Source: Rhizobiaceae bacterium (GTDB lineage Bacteria; Pseudomonadota; Alphaproteobacteria; Rhizobiales; Rhizobiaceae). From it: DNA of 64,000 bases. The stretch lies in contig JAMLJC010000001.1 of the NCBI GenBank assembly GCA_023953845.1, positions 1,674,001 to 1,738,000 on the forward strand, written 5' to 3'. This document shows positions 34,183 to 42,789 of the stretch, piece by piece (the first letter of the stretch is position 1; every line of letters starts with the position of its first letter). The notes beneath the pieces are model-generated. The model was not told the DNA's origin. It did no database searches and worked only from the letters and a program-made list of their open reading frames with translations. A program made the translations under genes and the position numbers.

Positions 34183-34626
34183 TTACGGCTGCTCGTCGTG
34201 ATAGTCGCCCGGCCCGCCCTCAAGCCATGCGTAGAGCTCCCACAGCGTATCGTCGGGGTCGGTGAAATAGGCGCAGCGGGCGTTCCAGACGTAGTTCGCA
34301 GGCTCGCCGTAGAAGGTGACGCCTTTGGCCGAAAGCTCCGCATGAAGACGGTCGATCTCCGCCGGGTCATCGAGCCGGACGGCCACGCAGGCCTTGTGCG
34401 CGCCCTTGGGCGAGCGCAGGTTGGAGACGCCCGTGTGCTGGTTGATATGGTCGAGCTCCCATGCCGCGAGCGTGACGCCGGCGCCGTGGAAATCCGCAAA
34501 CCCTTCGGCGCGGCGACGCAATCGGAAACCCAGCTTGTCGACATAGAACCTCACGGTCCGCTCGATGTCCTCCACCAGAAGGCATATGTCGGAAATGCGC
34601 TTTTCGGTGCCGAAAGCCATGGTCAT
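34183..34626 (-). CDS. VOC-superfamily (glyoxalase/dioxygenase) protein
   Basis: 147 residues, start overlapping the GntR stop (ATGA). One VOC domain: the N-terminal module begins ISDICLLVEDIERTVRFYVDKLGFRL, with possible metal residues in FHGAG and ELDHINQH, and the C-terminal AYFTDPDDTLWELYAW ends with the conserved Glu. It could be a lyase, dioxygenase or isomerase acting on the compound imported by the adjacent ABC system. The reaction is unknown. Confidence 0.82.
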   Translation of the reverse strand: MTMAFGTEKRISDICLLVEDIERTVRFYVDKLGFRLRRRAEGFADFHGAGVTLAAWELDHINQHTGVSNLRSPKGAHKACVAVRLDDPAEIDRLHAELSAKGVTFYGEPANYVWNARCAYFTDPDDTLWELYAWLEGGPGDYHDEQP

Positions 34627-35363
34627 TTACCTTTCGTGGTTTTCTTGCGCGCCGGCCTGATGTCGACACCCACGCGCTTCGCGGCGCCGATGATGTGCGC
34701 CTGCATGGCCTTCTCTGCGGCGACCGCGTCTCCGGCGACCACGGCCTCGTAGACGCGCACATGCTCGCCGACATTGACTTCCACGAGATCGTGAAGGGGG
34801 TTCGTCAACCGCGCATACTGGATCGTATGACGGATCTGCTCGCAGACGAATGAAATGAAGGTGTGAATGTAGTTGTTTCCGGTCGCCCGCGCGATTTCGC
34901 GATGGAAGGCCAGATCGGCATCGATGCTGCCGTCTTCCCACTTCTCCTCGCCGCTCATGCGGTCGAGCGCCGCCTTGATGCTCGTCAGATGGTCGTCGTT
35001 GCGCCGCTCGGCCGCCAGAGCGGCCGATTGCGATTCGAGGATGCAGCGGAGCTCGAACAGCCGCTCCATGTTCTCGACGTCCTTCAGCGCTTCCCGGTCG
35101 ATGCGGATGGCGGCGCGCTGCTCCGGCGCCAGGACGAAAGCTCCGACACCCTGCCGTGCTTCGACGAGGCCGTCGGCTCTCAGCTGAGCCACAGCCTCCC
35201 GCACGACGTTGCGGCTGACCCCGAAACGGTCGGCGAGCTGCTGTTCCGTCGGAAGGCGATGGCCGGGCAGGAGCTGCTTCCTCTCGATCTCCTTCGACAG
35301 CAGCGAAGCGACCTGGCTCGGCAGGGCGTCGACGACGCCGATCATCGGAGATCGTTGCTTCAT
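34623..35363 (-). CDS. GntR-family transcriptional regulator, FCD (FadR) subfamily
   Basis: 246 residues. The N-terminal winged helix (HRLPTEQQLADRFGVSRNVVREAVAQLRADGLV) is that of GntR. The C-terminal FCD domain has an Arg/Asp/His-containing metal and effector site (DLAFHREIARATGN, then a later His in the EHVRVYEAV helix). It is first in the operon with VOC and the NMT1-type transporter, so it likely senses the imported ligand. The palindrome TGTCTAGACA at 41484-41493, with GT-N4-AC spacing, is one possible site for an FCD regulator. Confidence 0.92.
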   Translation of the reverse strand: MKQRSPMIGVVDALPSQVASLLSKEIERKQLLPGHRLPTEQQLADRFGVSRNVVREAVAQLRADGLVEARQGVGAFVLAPEQRAAIRIDREALKDVENMERLFELRCILESQSAALAAERRNDDHLTSIKAALDRMSGEEKWEDGSIDADLAFHREIARATGNNYIHTFISFVCEQIRHTIQYARLTNPLHDLVEVNVGEHVRVYEAVVAGDAVAAEKAMQAHIIGAAKRVGVDIRPARKKTTKGK

Positions 35364-35745
35364 GAGGGTTCCCGTCAGGCCCAGATGGTTTTCATGTTAC
35401 CCGGTCATCCTACAACTTAGCAAGTACCCGTTGACGTTTGGCGCGCTGTTGGCGTCAGCTTATGTAGCTCGCGGAAAATCCGCATTTATGACAAAGGGTT
35501 ATGCCGTGGTGCGGACTATGGCAGCGGATGGATTTGACGAAATCGCTCGGCGGCCCTGCTTCCGCGGTCGGCGATTCAGGGCCGAATGAATTCCGCAGGC
35601 GATATTCCAGCGACCAAGGTTTGCTGGTGCAACATCGGCTGAAATCGTCCGCTCATTCAGCGGGATGTTACGGATATCCGCCCGGAAAGAGCTTCCTGCT
35701 TCATCAGGCAGCAGTCCCATCCGCGCCCCGCAGAGGCACCGGCTT
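35364..35745. other. Intergenic control region upstream of GntR operon
   Basis: 382 bases between the Rieske gene stop and the GntR start, both on the minus strand. Visible elements are GCGGA-AAA-TCCGC (35471-35483), a short hairpin or operator, and TGACG...CGTCA arms at about 35432-35458. No good terminator for the oxygenase gene was seen. Confidence 0.4.
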
Positions 35746-37083
35746 CTACAGCCGACGCGTACTGCAAGCGGCTTTCGGCGAGGCGAAGAGCTGCGACGGC
35801 GCGGCCCATTCCTCCTGACGTTCTTTGCGCTCACCGGTGACCAGCGTGCGCATCTGCGACAGGTAGGTCTCGATGAAGAACGCCGTCTGCGATTCCAGCG
35901 GCGTGTAAGGCCCCGGCCGATAGACGCGGGAGGCGATGCCTTCGGCATTGTCTTCCGTGATCTTCTTGTCCTGCACCGTGGTCACATCCCACATCCACGA
36001 GATCTTGTCCGCATCCACATCCGCGGCGGCGTCCTTGTCGACAAGCCAGGTGATGACGACATCCGTCTCGTTGGCGCTGCGCGGCATCATCTGGAACATC
36101 GTCAGGTAGTCGTTCGGCGCGCTGAGGAAGGAGAGGCGCCCGATGCGGAAGCCGTTCTCGCCGCCATCATAGCTCTTGCGGCCGCCCATCAGGCACGAGA
36201 CAGGCTGGCCGTCGTCCGACAGCGTCAGGCGGCCGGAGCCGATCGGCTTGCGATGCATGGCGAAAGGCATGGTGTCCAGATCGCCGGGCTCCCATATGCC
36301 CTTGTGGAACTCGGCGTCGCCGATGACGCTGTGCCAGGCGTCGATCTCTTCCTGCCACTCCTTCGCCTTGTACTCGTCGCGCATGGCCGTGACCTTCACA
36401 TGGCCGTTCACCCGGAAATATTCCGGATGCGCCGGACGGCAGTGGTAGCATTCGAGAAAATTCTCCAGCACCAGCTTCCAGTTGGCCTTGGTCAGGTAGT
36501 TCTTGCGGGCGACGATGCGCGCGTTCGGCACGCCGTTCTCGCGCAGCAGTTCCGTCAGCCCGTCCGCAGCCGGCTCGATGTTCGGCAGGCTCGACTCTTC
36601 GAGCCCGCACATCACCAATCCTCCGAACGTTTTCGTCGGAACCTTGTGGAGTCCCAGCTCATCGGGATCGACTCCTTCCGGCAGGTCGCGCCGCGTCTGC
36701 AATTCGCCTGTCAGCCGGAACGACCATGCGTGATAGGGGCAGACGAGCAGCCGCCCGCGCCCGTCCTTGACGCAAAGCCGCGAACCGCGATGGGTGCAGA
36801 CATTGTAGTAGGCGGCGATATCCTCGTCGCCGTCGCCGAAGCGCACGACGATGATCTCCTCGTCGAAGAGGTTCCGGATAATGTAGCTGCCCTTCTCCGG
36901 CAACTCGCTGGCATGCGCGACGATCACCCACTGGCGGGGGAACCAGAGCTGCCGCTCCAGCTCGAAAATGTCCGGGTCCAGATAGAAGGGCTGCTGCAGC
37001 GACCAGTCCTTGCGGTGTTCGTCGATGAGGCGGATGACGCGATTCCGGTCAATGGCCGACAAGGCCTTTTCGCTAGCGGGCAT
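35746..37083 (-). CDS. Rieske oxygenase alpha subunit, quaternary-amine N-demethylase-like
   Basis: 445 residues from the ATG at 37083 (GGAGA upstream). The Rieske centre is C96-x-H98...C115-x2-H118 (CTHRG, CPYHAW). The mononuclear iron site is ENFLECYHCRPAHPEY, with ligands His214 and His219. The bridging residue is Glu211, not the usual Asp; carnitine (CntA/YeaW), glycine-betaine (GbcA) and stachydrine (Stc2) oxygenases also have Glu there. It likely hydroxylates an N-methyl group, releasing formaldehyde. No ferredoxin reductase gene is nearby, so electrons must come from elsewhere. Confidence 0.85.
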   Translation of the reverse strand: MPASEKALSAIDRNRVIRLIDEHRKDWSLQQPFYLDPDIFELERQLWFPRQWVIVAHASELPEKGSYIIRNLFDEEIIVVRFGDGDEDIAAYYNVCTHRGSRLCVKDGRGRLLVCPYHAWSFRLTGELQTRRDLPEGVDPDELGLHKVPTKTFGGLVMCGLEESSLPNIEPAADGLTELLRENGVPNARIVARKNYLTKANWKLVLENFLECYHCRPAHPEYFRVNGHVKVTAMRDEYKAKEWQEEIDAWHSVIGDAEFHKGIWEPGDLDTMPFAMHRKPIGSGRLTLSDDGQPVSCLMGGRKSYDGGENGFRIGRLSFLSAPNDYLTMFQMMPRSANETDVVITWLVDKDAAADVDADKISWMWDVTTVQDKKITEDNAEGIASRVYRPGPYTPLESQTAFFIETYLSQMRTLVTGERKERQEEWAAPSQLFASPKAACSTRRL

Positions 37084-37144
37084 GGAAATCTCCGGCGGCT
37101 GGCTCGACAATGACTTTTCATCAGAGTTGCGGCGAAGACTTCCC

Positions 37145-37159
37145 ATCATCAAGCATGAT
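37145..37159. promoter_or_regulatory. LysR-type operator candidate (T-N11-A)
   Basis: ATCAT-CAAGC-ATGAT is a perfect interrupted palindrome fitting both T-N11-A and ATC-N9-GAT. It lies in the 125-base divergent region between the Rieske oxygenase and lysR-type gene, about 50 bases from the latter. Confidence 0.55.
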
Positions 37160-37208
37160 TTTGGCAGGCTTCCATCTCGAAAAGGCATGGAATAGCATCC
37201 GCGCCACA

Positions 37209-38102
37209 ATGAAGACGCTGAAGGCATCCCTTCCCCTGCTCAACGCCATGGTCGCTTTCGAGGCGACGGCCCGCCACGGCAGCCTCACGGTGGCGGCGCA
37301 GGAACTGGCGATCGCGCAGTCGGCGGTGAGCCGCCACATCGCCAATCTCGAAAGGCGGCTGGCGGTCGAGCTCCTGTCGCGCAAGGGCAACCGCGTCGCT
37401 CTCACCGAGGAAGGCGGCGTCCTCGCAGAGGCAATCCGCGATGGGTTCGGAACGATCCGCGATGCCGTCGAGCGCCTGTCCGAGCCGGACCGCGACACAT
37501 TCGTCATCGGCAGCGGCTACGATCTCGTCCAGGCATGGCTGATGCCGCGCTTCGATCTCGTCACCTCGCTGGTGACGCATGGCCGCGTGACGCTGCTCAC
37601 CTCAAGCGATCCGGACGATTTCGGTCGGCCGGAAGTGGCGATCTCCATCCGTTTCGGGCGGCCCGAGCAATGGCCGGGCTTCGTCGCGCGGAAACTCTTC
37701 GACGGCGAGTGGTTTCCCGTCTGCTCGCCGGCCTTCCTGCAACGCCATCCCGCGCTGCGATCCGAAGATCCGGCCGTGTTCCTCGACGTACCGCTGCTGC
37801 ATCTCGCCGCGCCCGCCGATGCGATCGACAACTGGCGATCGTGGATCGGCACCGAGCGGAGCCTCCCGGGGCCGACCTTCTCCAGTTACCTGCCGATGAT
37901 GCACGAGGCGATCGCCGGACGCGGCGCGGCACTCGCCTGGGCGGGTTTCGTCGAGGAGCAGCTCAAGCTCGGCCAGCTCGTGCGGCTGACCGAAGCGTCG
38001 CGCCGTCATGACGATGCCTTCTACCTGCTCACCCGCAGGAAGACGAACGCGACGGTTCAGGCCGTGGCGCAGGCTCTGCTCGACAGCGCCGCGACGCGCT
38101 GA
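37209..38102 (+). CDS. LysR-family regulator (GcvA-like)
   Basis: 297 residues from the ATG at 37209; earlier in-frame starts reach 37110. The N-terminal helix-turn-helix (AFEATARHGSLTVAAQELAIAQSAVSRHIANLE, in two helices) is typical of the GcvA/AmpR branch. The effector domain follows from about residue 95. It is divergent from the Rieske oxygenase gene with a T-N11-A palindrome between them, so it most likely controls that gene. Its stop lies ten bases from the convergent flavoenzyme gene. Confidence 0.93.
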   Translation: MKTLKASLPLLNAMVAFEATARHGSLTVAAQELAIAQSAVSRHIANLERRLAVELLSRKGNRVALTEEGGVLAEAIRDGFGTIRDAVERLSEPDRDTFVIGSGYDLVQAWLMPRFDLVTSLVTHGRVTLLTSSDPDDFGRPEVAISIRFGRPEQWPGFVARKLFDGEWFPVCSPAFLQRHPALRSEDPAVFLDVPLLHLAAPADAIDNWRSWIGTERSLPGPTFSSYLPMMHEAIAGRGAALAWAGFVEEQLKLGQLVRLTEASRRHDDAFYLLTRRKTNATVQAVAQALLDSAATR

Positions 38103-38112
38103 GCGGGCGCGG

Positions 38113-39381
38113 CTATTCCGCGGCGGTGGCGAAGCGTTTTGCGCCGTGGCGCGCGCTCCATGCCGGCATGGACGCCTCGACATCCGCTTCGCTGGCGAAG
38201 GCGTGGCGCGCGTAGCGGTCGACGCGGAAGCGCGTCGGATCGACGAAGCGTTCCGTGCCGAGCAGGATTTCGCTGGCCAGCTTTCCGAGGCCGGGACCAT
38301 GGCTGACGCCGGATTCATTGTCGCCGCCGACAACGACGACGTTTTCGCAGCCGGGCACGTGATCGATGAACAGGCCGACATCCGGCGTGTAGCAGGGAAC
38401 GCCCTGCGCCCAGCTGGCGACTTTCGAGCCGCGCAGCGGCGGGAACACTTGCTGCAGCTTTTCCATCTGCTGATCGACCATCGACTGCATGAGCGCGGCA
38501 TCGCGCGGCTGGCCGGGTTCCACGTCTTGCTGGCCGAGCCGATGGAGCGGCGTGTAGTGGCTGCCCGTGCCCCACATGATGGCGCCGAAGGTCTCGCGCA
38601 GCCAGAGGCGGAGTTCCCGGCACTGGATCGTCGGCAGGGTGGAGGGCAGGCCGCGATCGTCGGTGACGACGCGGGTCGCGACGACGCGCAGCATGGGGAG
38701 TTGCCAGCCGAGGCTCGCCAGAACCTCGTTGTTCCATGCGCCGGCCGCAATCACGACGCCGTCGGCCTCGACCGCGCCGCCGCTGGTTTCGAGCGTGACC
38801 CTGCCGCTCTCGTCACTGATGGACGTGACGCGAACACCGCTCTTCACGACGCCGCCAAGACGCTCGATCTCGCCGACGAGGACGCGCATGGCCAGCGTCG
38901 TGTCGACCTGGATGCCGTGCGGATTGTAGGCGCCGGAGTGGACGCGCGCCGGATCGACCAGCCCGCCCATCTTTTCGCCGATCTGCCTGGCATCGAGATC
39001 CTGCATCTCCTTCGGCGCATAGGGGGAGTTCAGCACCGGCGCCACGAAATCCTCGCGGCCCTGCTCGGTAAGCGCCATGATCAGCGTGCCGTTCGGGCGG
39101 TAGCCGATTTCCATCCGCCCGAGTTCGTGCAGCATGCGGTAGAAGTCGAGCCCGTATTGCTGAAGCTTCAGCCCTTCCCCGCCGACCGGGATCATGCCTG
39201 CCGACCAGTGCGAGACGAAGCCGGCGCCGGCCCCGGTGGTCGCCTTGCCCGGCGCAACGGCTTCCAGCAGCGTGACGTTTTTCACGCCAGCCTTCAGCAG
39301 ATGATATGCGGCGGAGCAGCCGATGATGCCGCCGCCTACCACCACGATGCGCTTTCCATTCCCTGTTGCGGCCATTGTCAT
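38113..39381 (-). CDS. FAD-dependent DAO-family oxidoreductase
   Basis: 422 residues. The dinucleotide-binding loop is VVVGGGIIGCSAAYHLL (14-30), and the second FAD region near the C-terminus is VVVVGGDNESGVSHGPGLG. The fold is that of D-amino-acid, sarcosine and N-methylproline oxidases or dehydrogenases (DadA/SoxB/GlcD-like DAO family). It overlaps the S9 peptidase stop by ATGA, so both come from one transcript. A role in oxidising an N-methyl or imino acid released by the peptidase is inferred. Confidence 0.88.
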   Translation of the reverse strand: MTMAATGNGKRIVVVGGGIIGCSAAYHLLKAGVKNVTLLEAVAPGKATTGAGAGFVSHWSAGMIPVGGEGLKLQQYGLDFYRMLHELGRMEIGYRPNGTLIMALTEQGREDFVAPVLNSPYAPKEMQDLDARQIGEKMGGLVDPARVHSGAYNPHGIQVDTTLAMRVLVGEIERLGGVVKSGVRVTSISDESGRVTLETSGGAVEADGVVIAAGAWNNEVLASLGWQLPMLRVVATRVVTDDRGLPSTLPTIQCRELRLWLRETFGAIMWGTGSHYTPLHRLGQQDVEPGQPRDAALMQSMVDQQMEKLQQVFPPLRGSKVASWAQGVPCYTPDVGLFIDHVPGCENVVVVGGDNESGVSHGPGLGKLASEILLGTERFVDPTRFRVDRYARHAFASEADVEASMPAWSARHGAKRFATAAE

Positions 39382-41369
39382 GCTCCTCGGATGGTGGGGG
39401 ACTGGTTATGTCCGTTCACATGGGTTTCGAGCCACCAGACGATTCTGGCGGCGGAATCGAGATATTCCGGATAGGTGCGGACGCTGTGCCCCGCATTCGG
39501 ATAAGTGACCAGCGCGCTCGGCGAGCCGGAACGCAGGGCGGCGAAATGGCATTCCAGCGCCTGCGACGGCGGCGTGCTCTTGTCGATGCCGCCGGCCATG
39601 ACCAGTGTCGGGACCTTCGCCTTTTGCCTGAAGAAGGCGGGGCTTCGCGAAAAGTAGGCTCCGCCCTCCTGCCAGGGGGACGATTCGAGGAACAGCGCGT
39701 CGAATTCGGGAATCTGCGTGGTGCGGTGCTGGCTATACCAGTCGCCGACGGGCGAGATCGGGATCGCTGCCGCGAACCGGTCGCTGCGCGTCGGCAGCCA
39801 TGCGGACATGAAGCCGCCATAGCTGGTGCCGGTGATGGCGACCCGGTCCGTATCGACCCATCCTTTCGCAACCAGCGCATCGATGCCGCTCAGTATGTCG
39901 CCGACATCCGCTCCGCCCATGTCCCCCTTGACGGCGCGGGCGAAGGCGTCGCCGCGCCCGGTGCTGCCGCGCGGGTTGGGGAAGAGGATCGCCCAGCCAA
40001 GCGCGGCGAGGATCGGCGCTGCGCGCGTCCGCGCCGCCCATCGGTTCCGGTGCGCCGAGACCGGCCCGCCATGGATGTCGACGAGAAGCGGCGCGGGTCC
40101 GCTCGCCCGCGACGGACGCAGCAGCCAGCCATCGATCTCCATTCCGTCAGGCGCCGTCCAGGTGAACGGCTCCATGACGCCGCGATTCTTCATCGCGGCT
40201 TCAGCCTGCGGCGCGGCGAGGGAGGCGATCTCCCGCAAGCCGTTCTCGTCGGCTTTTGCGAGGAGCGGCGCTCGCGACCAGGATTCCGCCACAAGCAGCG
40301 TCCCGGTCTCTCCGACCGGAAAGGCGGTCGGCACCCACTCGCCCGACGTCAACTCCGTCGAACACCAGATTTCGGCCACTCGTCCGTCGGCAAGATCGTA
40401 GTTGGCCACGACGGTTTCGTGGCCGCGCAGCCCGGCCAGATGCAGGCGCGTGGCGGAGCGCCACTCGATCGACGTGATGTCGATGCCCTTGGTCGCCACG
40501 GTCCCGACGCTGCCGTTTTCAGAGTCAATCAGCGTGAGTTGTCCGGCGACGAGACCGCGATCGCTGCAGAAGGCCCGGATGACGGCGATGTGTTTTCCAT
40601 CCGGCGACCCGCGCGGCACGCCGAGCTGGTCCGGCGGCGTATGCAGCGTGGTTGCCATGCCCGAGGCGATATCGATCAGCGATAGCCGGGCGGCGTACCA
40701 GCTGCCCTCGCTATGGTGATCGCTGGTGATCGCAACGATTTTTTCCAAACCGCACCAGCTCGCCTCCCAGACATTAAGAGGAGCGCCGGTGAGAGGGACA
40801 GGATCTCCGGTCAGAGACCAGACCCAGATCCGGCGCCACAATTCGTCGCCTTCGCCCCACGCCACCTCCGGGAGCCAGGCGGGCGCGTCCGATTTGTGCT
40901 TCTGCGCATAGCCGCCATGGATGCCGGCGAGATCGGCGCCCTGCCCGGCCACGACCAGAAGCAGCTTTTGGCCGTCCGGCGACCAGTCGATCTGCTCGAT
41001 GCGGCCAGGAACGCGGCCGGTGGCGATGCGCGCGGCTCCAGACCACAATTCTATGCCATCGACGCCCGCATCGTCGGTAGCGGCCGCCACGGCAAGTGTT
41101 CTGCCGTCGGGCGACAGGCGGATCTGCCTTGTCTCGCGGTCGTTGAGGCAAACCGGCGCGCCGCCATCGCGCGCCACGCTGTAGAGGCGGTTCGAAACGC
41201 CGTCTTCGAAACCTTCCGCAAAGCTCTGGCCAATGAAATGAAGATGCTCGCCTGTCGTATGGCCGCAGAGGCTGCGCGCGCCGAAGACATGCCCGTTCAA
41301 CCCGAAAAGGTCGCGGTAGAAAGCCAGTACCGCTTCGTATTCCGGCGATGACCGGAAATCCGGCTTCAT
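39378..41369 (-). CDS. S9-family (prolyl-oligopeptidase-like) serine peptidase
   Basis: 663 residues from the ATG at 41369 with GGGGAAG upstream. The N-terminal half is a WD/beta-propeller-like region, and the C-terminal alpha/beta hydrolase has the catalytic Ser (about 516, GTSYGGF), Asp (about 596, GGIDKST) and His (about 628, NAGHSV). There is no signal peptide, so it is likely cytoplasmic and acts on imported short peptides or acyl-aminoacyl compounds. It is co-translated with the DAO flavoenzyme downstream. Confidence 0.9.
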   Translation of the reverse strand: MKPDFRSSPEYEAVLAFYRDLFGLNGHVFGARSLCGHTTGEHLHFIGQSFAEGFEDGVSNRLYSVARDGGAPVCLNDRETRQIRLSPDGRTLAVAAATDDAGVDGIELWSGAARIATGRVPGRIEQIDWSPDGQKLLLVVAGQGADLAGIHGGYAQKHKSDAPAWLPEVAWGEGDELWRRIWVWSLTGDPVPLTGAPLNVWEASWCGLEKIVAITSDHHSEGSWYAARLSLIDIASGMATTLHTPPDQLGVPRGSPDGKHIAVIRAFCSDRGLVAGQLTLIDSENGSVGTVATKGIDITSIEWRSATRLHLAGLRGHETVVANYDLADGRVAEIWCSTELTSGEWVPTAFPVGETGTLLVAESWSRAPLLAKADENGLREIASLAAPQAEAAMKNRGVMEPFTWTAPDGMEIDGWLLRPSRASGPAPLLVDIHGGPVSAHRNRWAARTRAAPILAALGWAILFPNPRGSTGRGDAFARAVKGDMGGADVGDILSGIDALVAKGWVDTDRVAITGTSYGGFMSAWLPTRSDRFAAAIPISPVGDWYSQHRTTQIPEFDALFLESSPWQEGGAYFSRSPAFFRQKAKVPTLVMAGGIDKSTPPSQALECHFAALRSGSPSALVTYPNAGHSVRTYPEYLDSAARIVWWLETHVNGHNQSPTIRGA

Positions 41370-41483
41370 CGAGCGCTTCCCCGATTTCCTGCCGCGCTGT
41401 GCTTTTCCATTGCGGGCGCCTCCTCGCGCCGAGCGGCAATCGCTCCCTTGCGCCACGCTTCAGGATACCCACGCCTCACGCGT

Positions 41484-41493
41484 TGTCTAGACA
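41484..41493. promoter_or_regulatory. TGTCTAGACA palindrome between S9 peptidase and dipeptidase genes
   Basis: A perfect 10-base palindrome inside the divergent 239-base region. A wider TTGT...ACAA symmetry spans 41483-41504. GT-N4-AC matches the general form of FCD-type GntR sites, but which regulator binds is unknown. Confidence 0.4.
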
Positions 41494-41608
41494 CGAGTGT
41501 ACAATGGATTGATCCAGAGCCGCCCGCTAGATCGCGATTGCTTGACCGGAAACGCTCCAGATGCAGACATCGGCCTGAAGCCGGCTCCAGACGAAAGAGG
41601 CCAAGACC

Positions 41609-42601
41609 GTGAGCATCGCAGAGAAAGTCCAGTCGATCCTCGACGGCGAAGTGATCTGGGACGCGCATTCCGGCTTCATGCCCGACCCGGCCGCCGATCT
41701 CGACAATTTGCGGATCTGGCTCGACGCGGGCGTCGACTATCTTTCCATCGACGTCGGTTTCGACCTGCTGCCGTGGGAGAAGACGGTCGCCACGCTTGCC
41801 GCATTCCGGCACTGGATTCTCGCTCGGCCCTCGGAATACGCACTGGTTTCATCCGCCGATGAAATCCTGGCCGCGAAGAGCGCGGGCAGGCTCGCGGTAA
41901 CTTTCGACATCGAGGGGATGAACGCGCTCGACGGCCGGATCGAGATGGTCGAGTTCTATCATCATCTCGGCGTGCGGCAGATCCTGTTCGCCTACAACCG
42001 CAACAATCTCGCCGGCGGCGGCTGCCATGACGAGGACATCGGCCTGACCGCCTTCGGCCGGCAGGTCATCGATGAGATGAACAGGCTCGGCATGTTCGTC
42101 GACGTCACCCATACCGGCTACCGCACGACCATGGACGTGATGGAATACACCGACCGCCCGGTGATCTTCTCGCACTCCAATCCGAAGGCGCTGTGCGGTC
42201 ATGGCCGCAACATCACCGACGAGCAGATCAGGGCTTGCGCGCGCACCGGCGGTATCATCGGCGTTGTAGGACTCAACCGTTTCCTCGGCGAGAACCGCAC
42301 GGATTCGGAGCGGCTTGCCGACCATGTCGAATACCTCATAGACCTCGCCGGGCCACGCCATGTCGGCATCGGTCTCGACTATGCCTTCCCCGTCGAGATC
42401 GAGGGCATCGACACCGTCATCGCCGACAACCCGCAATTCTGGCCGAAGAACGAGTATCCTGCCGGCGCGACCACCTACGCCGCGCCGGCGCAGATGCGCG
42501 AACTGGTCGAGGTGCTGCTGCGCCGCGGCCAGCCCGAACGGACGGTGCGCGACGTCATGGGCGGTAACTTCATGCGGCTGGCGCGCGAGATCTGGAGATA
42601 G
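41609..42601 (+). CDS. M19 (renal dipeptidase) family protein with altered metal site
   Basis: 330 residues, GTG start with AAAGAGG eight bases before. Metal residues Glu101 (DIEGMN), His167 (DVTHTG) and His188 (FSHSN) are present. The N-terminal HxD motif is changed: DAHSGF gives His20 but Gly22 in place of Asp. That residue is a zinc ligand in classical members, so the reaction may differ. Similar M19 proteins sit beside dimethylglycine and betaine demethylation genes in pseudomonads. It may cleave a dipeptide or act on an N-substituted amino acid. Confidence 0.85.
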   Translation: MSIAEKVQSILDGEVIWDAHSGFMPDPAADLDNLRIWLDAGVDYLSIDVGFDLLPWEKTVATLAAFRHWILARPSEYALVSSADEILAAKSAGRLAVTFDIEGMNALDGRIEMVEFYHHLGVRQILFAYNRNNLAGGGCHDEDIGLTAFGRQVIDEMNRLGMFVDVTHTGYRTTMDVMEYTDRPVIFSHSNPKALCGHGRNITDEQIRACARTGGIIGVVGLNRFLGENRTDSERLADHVEYLIDLAGPRHVGIGLDYAFPVEIEGIDTVIADNPQFWPKNEYPAGATTYAAPAQMRELVEVLLRRGQPERTVRDVMGGNFMRLAREIWR

Positions 42602-42678
42602 GCTTGTGACCGGCCTCATGCCTCGGGCCGCGAGGGATTTTCAGTTCCCGATCGGCTTGATTTGCGCGTTTTTTTGAC

Positions 42679-42694
42679 TGGACATGGGTGTCCG
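42679..42694. promoter_or_regulatory. Palindrome TGGACA-N4-TGTCCG before the dipeptide ABC operon
   Basis: TGGACA-TGGG-TGTCCG lies 96-111 bases before the binding-protein gene. It matches the core of the longer palindrome at 57659-57682. It is preceded by a run of seven Ts after TTTGCGCG. Probable operator of a shared repressor. Confidence 0.55.
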
Positions 42695-42789
42695 GAAAGC
42701 GCACGCTAAGCGCATAAGGCGGTCCGGACGGAGGCACCGGAATGTCAAACCAAAGGCGCCGCGGCGCGTCATAATCGAGAGGGTCGAAC

